From assembly GCA_047600805.1 (NCBI GenBank), contig JASGKG010000001.1, positions 1,488,001 to 1,552,000 of the forward strand: a stretch of 64,000 bases of DNA, in the 5' to 3' direction. The translations under genes and the position numbers were made by a program. Source of the stretch: JADKHC01 sp047600805 (GTDB lineage Bacteria; Verrucomicrobiota; Verrucomicrobiia; Opitutales; Opitutaceae). Below, one piece after another: positions 47,937 through 55,786 of this stretch (the first letter of the stretch is position 1; every line of letters begins with the position of its first letter). The notes beneath the pieces were generated by a model, which saw nothing but the letters and a program-made list of their open reading frames with translations, made no database searches and was not told the origin of the DNA.

Positions 47937-48302
47937 TTAGCTGGCAGCGCTCTCGGTACGCTTTTCCTTAACAGCCACAGCGGCTTTGCCCAGGCGGTTG
48001 CGGAGGTAGTAAAGACGGGCCTTCATCGGCTCGGACTCGCGCTCGACTTCGATCTTTTCGATGTTCGGCGAGTTAACCGGGAAAACGCGCTCGACGCCTT
48101 CGCCGTAGCTGATGCGGCGGACGGTGAACGTCTCGTGGATGCCGCCGCCTTTGCGAGCGATGACAATGCCAGCGAAAATCTGGACGCGCTCTTTGTCGCC
48201 TTCACGGACCTTGGTGTGAACGCGAACGCCGTCGCCAACTTTGAACGAAGTCACGTCGGACTTCACCTGAGCGGCGGTGATTTCTTTGATGATGGGATTC
48301 AT
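47937..48302 (-). CDS. rplS: 50S ribosomal protein L19
   Basis: 121 residues, normal for L19, a protein at the 30S-50S interface. The sequence shows FKVGDGVRVHTKVREGDKERVQIFAGIVIARKGGGIHETFTVRRISYGEGVERVFPVNSPNIEKIEVERE in family order (visible around GIVIARKGGG and SYGEGVERVFP). The C-terminal RLYYLRNRLGKAAVAVKEK is typical. It begins six bases after the trmD stop, so the two are one unit, and a terminator follows. Confidence 0.98.
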   Translation of the reverse strand: MNPIIKEITAAQVKSDVTSFKVGDGVRVHTKVREGDKERVQIFAGIVIARKGGGIHETFTVRRISYGEGVERVFPVNSPNIEKIEVERESEPMKARLYYLRNRLGKAAVAVKEKRTESAAS

Positions 48303-48308
48303 GACTGG

Positions 48309-48983
48309 TTATTTGAGTAAATCTGGTCGGACTTGGCAGGTTTTCTCCATACGTTTCGCGTTTCGCCATTTTTCGATTTCGGCATGATTGCCAGAGAGTA
48401 ACACATCTGGCACGGACATGCCCCGAAATTCGGCGGGACGCGTGTATTGAGGAAAGTCGAGCAACTTGCCGGTGAAGGATTCGTGCGTCAATGACTTTTC
48501 TTCTCCAAGTACACCGGGAATAAAACGCGACAGCGCATCGACTACCACAGCCGCCGCCAAAGTGCCGTTCGTCAGAACGTAATCCCCAATGCTAATCTCC
48601 TGATCGATCACGCAATCGCGGATGCGCTGGTCGATTCCTTCGTAATGTCCACTGAGGAAGACAATGTGCTGCTGTTTCGAAAGTTCTTCGGCGATCGCGG
48701 GCGAAAGCGGCACGCCGTCGGGCGTCAGGTAAATGCGGCGACAGCCAGGCGTCTGGAGCTGTTCGATCGCGGCAAAAACCGGGTCGGGCTTCATCACCAT
48801 CCCTGCCCCACCGCCAAACGGACGGTCGTCGGCAGTTTTGTGTTTATCAGTCGTCCACGCGCGCAAATCGTGAACTTTCACCGAAAGCCGCTGCGACTCG
48901 ATGCCTTTGCCGAGAATACTTTCACCGAGAAAGCCGTCGAGCATCCGCGGAAAAAGCGTGAGGACGTCAATATGCAGCGGCAT
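48309..48983 (-). CDS. trmD: tRNA (guanine-N1)-methyltransferase
   Basis: 224 residues from ATG 48983. It methylates G37 of tRNAs using SAM, preventing frameshifts. SPOUT-knot motifs are present: HIDVLTLFPRMLDGF at the start, DDRPFGGGAGMVMKPDP, the knot segment IVFLSGHYEGIDQRI and IGDYVLTNGTLAAAVVVDA. The C-terminal domain ends with WRNAKRMEKTCQVRPDLL, as usual. The frame is open up to 49037, but the ATG at 48983 gives the family start. Six bases separate it from rplS. rimM, which often lies between rpsP and trmD, is not present. Confidence 0.97.
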   Translation of the reverse strand: MPLHIDVLTLFPRMLDGFLGESILGKGIESQRLSVKVHDLRAWTTDKHKTADDRPFGGGAGMVMKPDPVFAAIEQLQTPGCRRIYLTPDGVPLSPAIAEELSKQQHIVFLSGHYEGIDQRIRDCVIDQEISIGDYVLTNGTLAAAVVVDALSRFIPGVLGEEKSLTHESFTGKLLDFPQYTRPAEFRGMSVPDVLLSGNHAEIEKWRNAKRMEKTCQVRPDLLK

Positions 48984-49035
48984 GGGGAGAAAGTTCGGTG
49001 TGGTGCGAAGCGAGGCTGCAATAACCACTAAACGC

Positions 49036-49060
49036 AAAAAAGCCCCGGAAAGTCCGAGGC
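49036..49060 (-). terminator. Rho-independent terminator between rpsP and trmD
   Basis: On the minus strand GCCTCGGA pairs with TCCGGGGC (8 bp with one G-U) around a three-base loop and runs into six T residues (49036-49041 read as A on the plus strand). It lies 56 bases after the rpsP stop codon and 53 bases before the trmD start, so it can attenuate read-through from rpsP. Confidence 0.88.
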
Positions 49061-49115
49061 TCGTGCGAGCGGAAGTTACCTTCGCGCCCTTTGCGATCTT
49101 GGTTTTTGAGATCGG

Positions 49116-49370
49116 TTAGGCAGCCGGAGCGGCCTTGCGCGCCTTCTTGATGAGGGCGTTGACGGTATCGGATGGTTTGGCACCCTTGCTGAGCCAGTAA
49201 TCAACACGAGCGATGTCGAGCGTAAGCGGCGTGGTCTTCGACTGCGGCGTGTACGTGCCGAGGTTTTCGGCGGGTGACCCGTCACGACGGGAACGAGCTT
49301 CAGCTACCACGACGTGATAGATGGGCTTGTGCACTGCGCCGATGCGGGAAAGACGGATTTTGAGAGCCAT
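49116..49370 (-). CDS. rpsP: 30S ribosomal protein S16
   Basis: 84 residues. The N-terminal ALKIRLSRIGAVHKPIYHVVVAEARSRRDG is the S16 signature (RIGxxxxPxYxxVVAxxRxxRDG), followed by ENLGTYTPQ and VDYWLSKGAKPSDTVNALIKKA. S16 is an early-binding assembly protein of the 30S subunit. It is followed by a terminator, and trmD-rplS lie downstream in the same direction. The upstream 250 bases (49371-49620) hold the promoter region shared divergently with the GH43 gene. Confidence 0.98.
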   Translation of the reverse strand: MALKIRLSRIGAVHKPIYHVVVAEARSRRDGSPAENLGTYTPQSKTTPLTLDIARVDYWLSKGAKPSDTVNALIKKARKAAPAA

Positions 49371-49620
49371 GTGAACGGTTTTTCTGAACGATTACTTTTT
49401 GAAAAGTTGGTGAGTGCACCGACCGTGCGGGGAGTTGTCAAGTACCGACATTGAGACGAATTTACATTTTAGGCAGAGACCCACGAGGGGAATTTTATCG
49501 ATAACGTGGTTTGTCGGGTTATCGGGCAAAAGATCGCATTTAATGATGCCGAGTACCCCGACCAATACCCCGGCACACAGTTGGCAATCCGCAAACTGTA
49601 TATCCCACCCACAATAAGCT

Positions 49621-50613
49621 ATGACTAAATCCGCATACCCCGCGGGCGCGATGTCTTGTCGCGCCTCCACGAAAAGCCGTTTGAGCCGACTCCTTTGTGC
49701 AGTTTCGGCCTCACTCGCGATTGCTACCTCCGCCTCCGCCGCCCACTGGGCCCTTTCAGGTGCGCTCGGAACTCACGATCCCTCTATTATTAAGCAAAAT
49801 TCCACTTGGTGGATTTTTGAAACTGCGCCGGGAATCGGTGTTAAATACTCCTCGAACGGCCTCGCATGGACCCAAGGCGTGAAGATCTTCGCCAGCAAGC
49901 CGTCGTGGTGGGCAACTTATGTCCCTGGGCAAAATGGCACAGACGTTTGGGCGCCGGACATCCAAACCTTCGGCAGCCGTACCTATTGCTATTATAGTAT
50001 CTCCACGTTCGGCAGTAATACTTCCGCCATCGGGCTCACTTCCTGCAGCAGCATCGCCGCCGGTGACTGGCGCGACGACGGACTGGTGATTAGTTCCAAA
50101 TCCGGCACGAATGCCTATAACGCCATCGACCCAAATCTCACGGTGGACGCAAGCGGCGCTCCCTGGCTCGTATTTGGGTCGTGGTTTGATGGAATCCACA
50201 TCGTAAAACTTAACACGAGTACGATGAAGCCCACGGGCACGATCTACTCGATCGCAAAGCGCAGCGGCGGCATCGAAGGCGCAACCATCGTCTACAACGG
50301 TGGCTATTACTACCTGTTTGTCTCAATCGACAAGTGCTGCAACGGCGTGAACAGCACTTACAAGATCGCCTACGGCCGCTCGACGAGCATCACCGGACCG
50401 TACGTCGACAAAAACGGTAACGCCATGACTTCTGGCAACGCGACCGTGCTCGACGCCGGAAACACTCGCTGGAAAGGGCCAGGCGGTCAGGACGTTTACA
50501 AAAACGGCTCGGCCTGGGTCATCGCCCGCCACGCCTACGACGCCAATAACAACGGCGCGCCCACCCTCCTCATCAGCGATCTCTACTTCACCAACGGCTG
50601 GCCCACGTACTGA
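49621..50613 (+). CDS. Secreted GH43 arabinan endo-1,5-alpha-L-arabinosidase-like enzyme
   Basis: 330 residues. A Sec signal peptide of about 40 residues ends near SASA-AHW. The five-bladed propeller carries the GH43 triad in order: the base Asp in GTHDPSIIKQ, the pKa-tuning Asp in DVWAPDIQTFG and the acid Glu in SGGIEGATIVYNGGYYYLF. The final blade shows NTRWKGPGGQDVYKN and the metal-site His in VIARHAYDANNNG. Such enzymes cut arabinan side chains of pectin, so this fits with the rhamnosidase and GH2 genes elsewhere in the window. The enzyme is catalytic domain only, with no binding module. The Ser, Thr and Asn content is higher than in the neighbours, as is common for exported enzymes. Confidence 0.92.
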   Translation: MTKSAYPAGAMSCRASTKSRLSRLLCAVSASLAIATSASAAHWALSGALGTHDPSIIKQNSTWWIFETAPGIGVKYSSNGLAWTQGVKIFASKPSWWATYVPGQNGTDVWAPDIQTFGSRTYCYYSISTFGSNTSAIGLTSCSSIAAGDWRDDGLVISSKSGTNAYNAIDPNLTVDASGAPWLVFGSWFDGIHIVKLNTSTMKPTGTIYSIAKRSGGIEGATIVYNGGYYYLFVSIDKCCNGVNSTYKIAYGRSTSITGPYVDKNGNAMTSGNATVLDAGNTRWKGPGGQDVYKNGSAWVIARHAYDANNNGAPTLLISDLYFTNGWPTY

Positions 50614-50811
50614 GGACCGGCTTTCAGCCATCGTTTTCCGTAGGCCACCTGCGTGGGCGCGTTGCTGGTCCCAACACGTCTCGCGGGTGGTCTGCGGGTT
50701 TGCCGCGCCAGAGCGATTTTCGACGTCAGCTCCCGCAACCGCGTTCCTTGTCGTAAAACATCACCCCTTCGCTAACCACCTCTGAGAGGCACTGCTCGTC
50801 GGAAACTTCTC

Positions 50812-51300
50812 TTGCAAGTGCTCGCAGCTTTCGTCGTGACGCTCAAGTCCTGTAAACTGCCTTTGGCGCTTGGAACACTAGCGGCTTCCTTGCTGGTGTT
50901 CGACGCGTACCATCGTGTGCCCGAAACGAGTGCGTCACCGGAGGCAGAACGGCGTCGCGTGGTCCGTATCATCGAACCGCGCGCGGCAATTGATCCACTC
51001 GGCATGGCGTCGAGCCAAGATCCACCTACGACCAAACTAAAACCCTCGGCTGAAGAAGATGTGCAACGCGACCCAAAGCACGAATTGGCGCAGCAACTTC
51101 AGGCGATAGACGCAGACTACAAGTCTATGAGTGAAAACGTGCTGGTTGATTCTCAGCCGATTATTCAGCCCGCAGATCGCGCTAAACTCGAGCTTCTAGA
51201 CAAAGAAAAGCTAGCCGACATCGGCAAAGTGCTTTCCGCCGAAGAACTCGACGTTTACGAGAATACCGCCGATCCCGCCTCGGCACCGCGCCGTCGCTAA
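50812..51300 (+). CDS. Small membrane-anchored protein of unknown function
   Basis: About 160 residues; the start is uncertain (TTG 50812, or GTG 50818). A hydrophobic N-terminal segment (LPLALGTLAASLLVFDAYH) predicts one membrane anchor. The rest is charged and probably helical (ELAQQLQAIDADYKSMSENVL), ending in a Pro/Arg-rich tail. A segment near the end (KLADIGKVLSAEELDVYENTADPAS) recalls the L-x-x-E-E-x-x-x-Y repeats found in some verrucomicrobial membrane proteins. I do not recognise a family. It lies 84 bases before ychF and 198 bases after the GH43 gene; those 198 bases show no other gene. Confidence 0.55.
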   Translation: MQVLAAFVVTLKSCKLPLALGTLAASLLVFDAYHRVPETSASPEAERRRVVRIIEPRAAIDPLGMASSQDPPTTKLKPSAEEDVQRDPKHELAQQLQAIDADYKSMSENVLVDSQPIIQPADRAKLELLDKEKLADIGKVLSAEELDVYENTADPASAPRRR

Positions 51301-51384
51301 GGTCCGACCAGTTGCCCAAAGTCAGAGGTGTTCGGCAAAGACTTTCTTGACCGCCCTCCTTCGGCGCGAGAACGTCGGCAGCTT

Positions 51385-52488
51385 ATGCTCAAAGCTGGCA
51401 TCGTCGGCCTGCCCAATGTGGGCAAATCCACTCTCTTCAACGCCCTCACCCGCTCCCGGAAAGCGGAGGCGGCCAATTATCCGTTTTGCACAATCGACCC
51501 CAACGTGGGCGTCGTGATCGTACCCGACGAACGCGCATACAAACTAAAGGACATCGCCAAAACCAACGTCGTTGTCCCAGCTGCGATCGAGTTCGTCGAC
51601 ATCGCCGGCTTGGTCGCGGGCGCCAGCAAAGGCGAAGGTCTCGGCAACCAATTCTTAGCAAACATCCGCGAAGTCGACGCCGTCGTCCAAGTGGTCCGTT
51701 GCTTCGAAGACAGCGACATCATTCACACGATGGGCAGCGTTGATCCCGTGCGCGACATCGAGGTGATCACCACCGAGCTCGTGCTCGCCGATCTCGAAGC
51801 GGTCACCAAGCGCATCGACAAAACCCAGAAAAAGGCGAAATCCGGCGACAAGGAAGCCCAAGCCGAAATGGCGTTACTCGAAAAGCTCACGCCGCATCTC
51901 AACTCCGGCAAAACCGCCAACACGCTTCAGGCGACGCCCGAAGAGACGGCGTTGATGAAGCTGTTCCAATTGCTCACCGCCAAACCGGTGATCTTTGCCT
52001 GCAACGTCGCCGAGAGCGATCTCGCGACCGCCGAGAAAAATCCGTTCGTGCAAAAAGTCGCCGAGTACGTTCGCACGCACCATGATGCCGCCTACGTGCC
52101 GATCAGCGCTCGCATCGAATCCGAGCTGATCGACCTCTCGCCCGAAGAAGCAAAATCCTTCCTCAAGGATTTGGGTGTCGACGATTCCGGCGTTTCTTCG
52201 CTGATCAAAGCAACGTACGATTTGCTCGGCCTGATGACTTACTTCACTGCCGGCGAAAAGGAAGTGCGTTGCTGGACGATCAAGAAAGGCTGGAAGGCTC
52301 CGCAAGCCGCCGGCGTGATCCACACCGACTTCGAGAAAGGTTTCATCAAGGCCGAAGTCGTGAGTTATGATGATCTGATCCGCCTCGGCAGCACCGCCGC
52401 CGCTCGCGAGGCCGGCAAGTACCGTCTCGAAGGAAAAGAATACGTTTTCCAAGACGGGGACGTCGCCCTCTTCCGCTTCAATAACTAA
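51385..52488 (+). CDS. ychF: Redox-regulated ATPase YchF (Obg-like, OLA1 family)
   Basis: 367 residues from ATG 51385. The P-loop GLPNVGKST is at the N-terminus, followed by NYPFCTIDPNVGVV (switch I) and VDIAGLVAGASKGEGLGNQFL (G3). The G4 position is NVAESDL instead of NKxD, the change that gives YchF proteins ATP rather than GTP preference. The C-terminal TGS domain includes TAGEKEVRCWTIKKG, HTDFEKGFIKAEV and the EYVFQDGDVALFRFN tail. It binds ribosomes and is linked to stress responses. The frame is open upstream to 51328, but family members start at this ATG. A terminator follows. Confidence 0.97.
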   Translation: MLKAGIVGLPNVGKSTLFNALTRSRKAEAANYPFCTIDPNVGVVIVPDERAYKLKDIAKTNVVVPAAIEFVDIAGLVAGASKGEGLGNQFLANIREVDAVVQVVRCFEDSDIIHTMGSVDPVRDIEVITTELVLADLEAVTKRIDKTQKKAKSGDKEAQAEMALLEKLTPHLNSGKTANTLQATPEETALMKLFQLLTAKPVIFACNVAESDLATAEKNPFVQKVAEYVRTHHDAAYVPISARIESELIDLSPEEAKSFLKDLGVDDSGVSSLIKATYDLLGLMTYFTAGEKEVRCWTIKKGWKAPQAAGVIHTDFEKGFIKAEVVSYDDLIRLGSTAAAREAGKYRLEGKEYVFQDGDVALFRFNN

Positions 52489-52499
52489 GTCCAAGAAGC

Positions 52500-52535
52500 A
52501 AAACGCCGCCGGGAAATTCGGCGGCGTTCTTATTT
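52500..52535. terminator. Bidirectional terminator between ychF and glgC
   Basis: AACGCCGCCG (52502-52511) pairs with CGGCGGCGTT (52519-52528), a 10-bp stem with a seven-base loop. The plus strand continues with TTCTTATTT and the minus strand with TTTTGC, so both convergent genes could use it. Confidence 0.8.
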
Positions 52536-52550
52536 AGCTCTGAGCTATAG

Positions 52551-53837
52551 TTAAATAACCGTTCCGGTCGGGACTACCCCGCCCTTCGGAACCACCAGCA
52601 CGCCGTCACGAATGATGACGCCGTGCGTATATGTGCCGTCAGGTTTTCCATCGGGCGAAAGCACGACGTTGTCGCCGATGCGCGCATTCTTGTCGATGAT
52701 CGAACCGCGAATGTTGCAATTGTAGCCGACCCCGATGCTCGGGACGCCTCGCGAAAGGTTGTCCTTGAGCTGGTCGTCGGTCTCATAGAAGTCCGCGCCC
52801 ATCATCACGACGTCTTCCAGGCGTGAGCCTTTCCGGACGAACGAGCGAATACCGATCACCGAGTGTTTCAGGAACGAGTCCTCGATAATCGTTCCGTCGC
52901 CGATGACCACGTAATCGATCGTGCAATTGTTCACCTTCGAAGCGGGCAGATAGTTGTCCTTGGTATAAATGGGCGCCGTGGGTTCGAAAAAATTGAACGG
53001 CGGCAGCGGTTGCGCGAGCGCAAGATTGGCATCGAAAAACGCACGTACGGTTCCGATATCTTCCCAGTAGGATTCGAAAATATAGGCGAAGAGACGCTTC
53101 CGACCAAGCAAGCTGGGGATGACCTCTTTGCCGAAATCGGTCATCTTGTTATCAAGCGAATCGGCCAACGCTTGGCGATTGAACACGTAAATACCCATCG
53201 AGGCCAAGCAGTGCTTCTCGTCATGGGGGCCCTTGAGCTTCGACTCAAGCGTGTCACTCAGTGTCAAACTGTTGATGACAGCCGGATCTTTCGGCTTTTC
53301 GACAAACTGGTTAATCGAAAGATCGTCGGCCACTCGCATCAAGCCGAGCCCTTCGACTTTGGAAACTGGAAACGGCACCGCCGCGATCGTGACGTCAGCG
53401 TTCGTGGCGACGTGCTGTTCGAGAATCGTCCGATAATCCATTCGGTACAACTGGTCACCAGAAAGGATCATCACGATTTCGTGAGGGAAGCTGCGAAAAT
53501 GTTGGAGATTGCGCCTCACGGCGTCCGCCGTGCCCTGATACCAGTCGGCGCTTTTCTCAGTTTGTTCGGCAGAGAGAATATCAACGAAGCCACCGCCAAA
53601 CGGGTCAAAATGATAGACGCTCTGGATATGACGATGCAGTGACGCCGTGTGAAATTGCGTGAGCAGAAACACGCGGTTGATATTCGAATTGATGCAATTG
53701 CTGATCGGGATATCGACCAGCCGATATTTTCCGGCAAGCGGGACGGCCGGTTTGCACCGTTCCATCGTTAGCGGGTACAAACGCGTACCGCGGCCACCGC
53801 CCATGACGACTGCAAGAACTTTATCACCGAAAGGCAT
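52551..53837 (-). CDS. glgC: Glucose-1-phosphate adenylyltransferase (ADP-glucose pyrophosphorylase)
   Basis: 428 residues from ATG 53837. It makes ADP-glucose from ATP and glucose-1-phosphate, the committed step of glycogen synthesis. The nucleotide-binding loop is AVVMGGGRGTRLYPLT, then KPAVPLAGKYRLVDIPISNCINS with the regulatory Arg/Lys residues. The catalytic base region is ILSGDQLYRMDY, and FVEKPKDP and SMGIYVFNR bind glucose-1-phosphate. The C-terminal left-handed beta-helix follows. An allosteric site at the N-terminus is likely. It is divergent from glmS, with only 83 bases between the two start codons, so their promoters share that space. An earlier start at 53879 is unlikely. Confidence 0.97.
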   Translation of the reverse strand: MPFGDKVLAVVMGGGRGTRLYPLTMERCKPAVPLAGKYRLVDIPISNCINSNINRVFLLTQFHTASLHRHIQSVYHFDPFGGGFVDILSAEQTEKSADWYQGTADAVRRNLQHFRSFPHEIVMILSGDQLYRMDYRTILEQHVATNADVTIAAVPFPVSKVEGLGLMRVADDLSINQFVEKPKDPAVINSLTLSDTLESKLKGPHDEKHCLASMGIYVFNRQALADSLDNKMTDFGKEVIPSLLGRKRLFAYIFESYWEDIGTVRAFFDANLALAQPLPPFNFFEPTAPIYTKDNYLPASKVNNCTIDYVVIGDGTIIEDSFLKHSVIGIRSFVRKGSRLEDVVMMGADFYETDDQLKDNLSRGVPSIGVGYNCNIRGSIIDKNARIGDNVVLSPDGKPDGTYTHGVIIRDGVLVVPKGGVVPTGTVI

Positions 53838-53920
53838 GATATTGAAGGGATGTTTGGAGTAAAAGACCTTGCTACACAATCGACACAGCCCGTAGTTTCG
53901 CCAGCCAAAATAAATAAATT

Positions 53921-55771
53921 ATGTGTGGAATTGTTGGTTACGTTGGTAAGCAAAAAGCCGCGGCGATCATCCTGGAAGGATTGAAACGTCTGGAGTACCG
54001 CGGCTACGACTCAGCAGGACTAGCGGTTCTACAAAATACACGCATTGACGTCGCAAAAAAGGTCGGACGCGTAGAGAATCTTGCCAAGGAAGCTGCCCGG
54101 CACTCCTTCACCGGCACTACGGGAATCGGCCATACGCGCTGGGCCACTCACGGCGGTGTCACCGATGCCAACGCCCACCCACACGTGAGCAGCGACGGGA
54201 AACTAGCGATCATCCACAACGGCGTGATCGAAAATTACGCGAATATAAAAAAGTTCCTTCTGACCAAGGGCTACACCTTCGCTTCTGAGACCGACACCGA
54301 AGCGCTCTCGAACTTGATCGCTTATCACTACGCGAAGGAACCAGAAGCCGCCGACAAAAGCCGCCTCTTGGAAAGTGTTCGTCGCACGCTCATGCATGTG
54401 GAAGGCACTTACGGCATCGCGGTGATCTGTGTTGATCGCCCAGGCGAGATCGTCGCCGCTCGCAAGGCATCGCCGCTCATCCTGGGTGTTGGCGATAATG
54501 AATACATTCTGGCCAGCGACGTCTCCGCTCTTGTCAGCCGCACGCAGAACGTCGTTTACCTGCGCGATGGCGAACTGCTGCACATCACGCCCAATAATTT
54601 TTCGATCATCACGCAGTCCGAGGAAGACGTTTCCCCTATCGTCAATAAAGTCACGTGGAGCATCGAGGCGGCTGAAGTCGGAAAATATTCCCATTTCATG
54701 GAAAAGGAAATTTTCGAGCAGCCCGCCGCTCTCGAAAATTCCATGCGAGGCCGTTTTTCCGAAGACGGCAGCACGGCCCAATTTGGTGGCCTCAACATGA
54801 CCCCGGTCGAATTCCGCCAGATCGATCGTCTCGGGCTGATCGGCTGCGGTACCGCCTGGCACGCCTGTCTCGTCATGGAGCACTTGGTGGAGCGTTTCGC
54901 ACGCATTCCCGTCGAGGTCGATTACGCTTCGGAATTCCGCTATCGCAACATACCGATCGATGGAAATCCGCTGTTCTTCGTGGTCAGCCAATCCGGCGAA
55001 ACCATCGATACACTGGGCGCCCTCCGCGAAGCCAAACGCAAGGGCTACAAGGTTCTCGCGATTAACAACACGGTCGGCTCGAGCATCGCGCGCGAATCCG
55101 ATGGTGGCATTTACCAACACGTAGGACCAGAAATCGGCGTCGCCTCCACGAAAGCATTCACCTCGCAGCTCCTCATCGGCTCGATGGTCGCCCTCTATCT
55201 CGCTCGTATGCGCGACATGAGCTTTAGCGATGGTGTCGAGTACGTGAAGGCCCTCAAAGGCGTGCCAGACTTGGTTCGGAAAACCTTGGAACAAGCACCG
55301 CGCATCCGCGAGATTGCCCGCAAGTACGCGAAATACGACGACATGCTCTTCCTGGGTCGCCTGTCGCTCTTCCCCGTGGCCCTGGAAGGCGCGTTGAAGT
55401 TGAAAGAAATTTCCTACATCCACGCCGAAGGCTATCCCGCCGCGGAAATGAAACACGGGCCAATCGCGCTTATCAGCGAAAAATGCCCCTCGGTATTTTT
55501 CGCGCCCAAGGGCGAGATTTTCAACAAACTGGTTTCCTCCATTCAGGAAATCAAAGCCCGCAAGGGCAAAACCATCGTCATTACGACCGAGGGTTGCGAA
55601 TTTCCCGCCGGTCTCGTCGACGAAGTCATTTATATCCCCGACTGCCACGAGGCCGCACTGCCCATCGTCGCCACTGTGCCGGTGCAACTTCTCAGCTACT
55701 ATATGGCCGTCGAACGCGGTTGCGATGTCGACAAGCCCCGCAATCTGGCCAAATCCGTCACGGTCGAATAA
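53921..55771 (+). CDS. glmS: Glutamine-fructose-6-phosphate aminotransferase (isomerising)
   Basis: 616 residues. It makes glucosamine-6-phosphate from fructose-6-phosphate and glutamine, the entry to peptidoglycan and LPS amino sugars. The N-terminal MCGIVGYVG supplies the Cys nucleophile after removal of Met. GHTRWATHGGV and the NGVIENYANIK segment complete the glutaminase. Two SIS sugar-isomerase domains follow (GCGTAWHACLVMEHL; SQSGETIDTLGALREAK; LGRLSLFPVALEGALKLKEISYIHAEGYPAAEMKHGP split). The C-terminal KSVTVE is strictly typical. trpE follows after 15 bases and glmM lies 6 kb further on. The upstream 83 bases are too short for a glmS ribozyme. Confidence 0.98.
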   Translation: MCGIVGYVGKQKAAAIILEGLKRLEYRGYDSAGLAVLQNTRIDVAKKVGRVENLAKEAARHSFTGTTGIGHTRWATHGGVTDANAHPHVSSDGKLAIIHNGVIENYANIKKFLLTKGYTFASETDTEALSNLIAYHYAKEPEAADKSRLLESVRRTLMHVEGTYGIAVICVDRPGEIVAARKASPLILGVGDNEYILASDVSALVSRTQNVVYLRDGELLHITPNNFSIITQSEEDVSPIVNKVTWSIEAAEVGKYSHFMEKEIFEQPAALENSMRGRFSEDGSTAQFGGLNMTPVEFRQIDRLGLIGCGTAWHACLVMEHLVERFARIPVEVDYASEFRYRNIPIDGNPLFFVVSQSGETIDTLGALREAKRKGYKVLAINNTVGSSIARESDGGIYQHVGPEIGVASTKAFTSQLLIGSMVALYLARMRDMSFSDGVEYVKALKGVPDLVRKTLEQAPRIREIARKYAKYDDMLFLGRLSLFPVALEGALKLKEISYIHAEGYPAAEMKHGPIALISEKCPSVFFAPKGEIFNKLVSSIQEIKARKGKTIVITTEGCEFPAGLVDEVIYIPDCHEAALPIVATVPVQLLSYYMAVERGCDVDKPRNLAKSVTVE

Positions 55772-55786
55772 TCGGCCGCGCCGTTC

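Noticed and set aside
45653..47971. A 772-codon open frame on the plus strand
   Set aside because: It lies entirely antisense to tkt and is Arg/Val/Ala-rich with no recognisable motif. Long antisense open frames are common in GC-rich DNA.
53838..53920. A possible glmS ribozyme upstream of glmS
   Set aside because: Only 83 bases separate glmS from the divergent glgC start, too little for the ribozyme core, and no matching helices are visible.
53921..53980. The idea that glgC and glmS form one operon
   Set aside because: They are divergent; they can only share a regulatory region.
54203..55687. A 494-codon open frame on the minus strand
   Set aside because: It mirrors glmS, which is fully supported by motifs. 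The antisense translation has no domain-like pattern.
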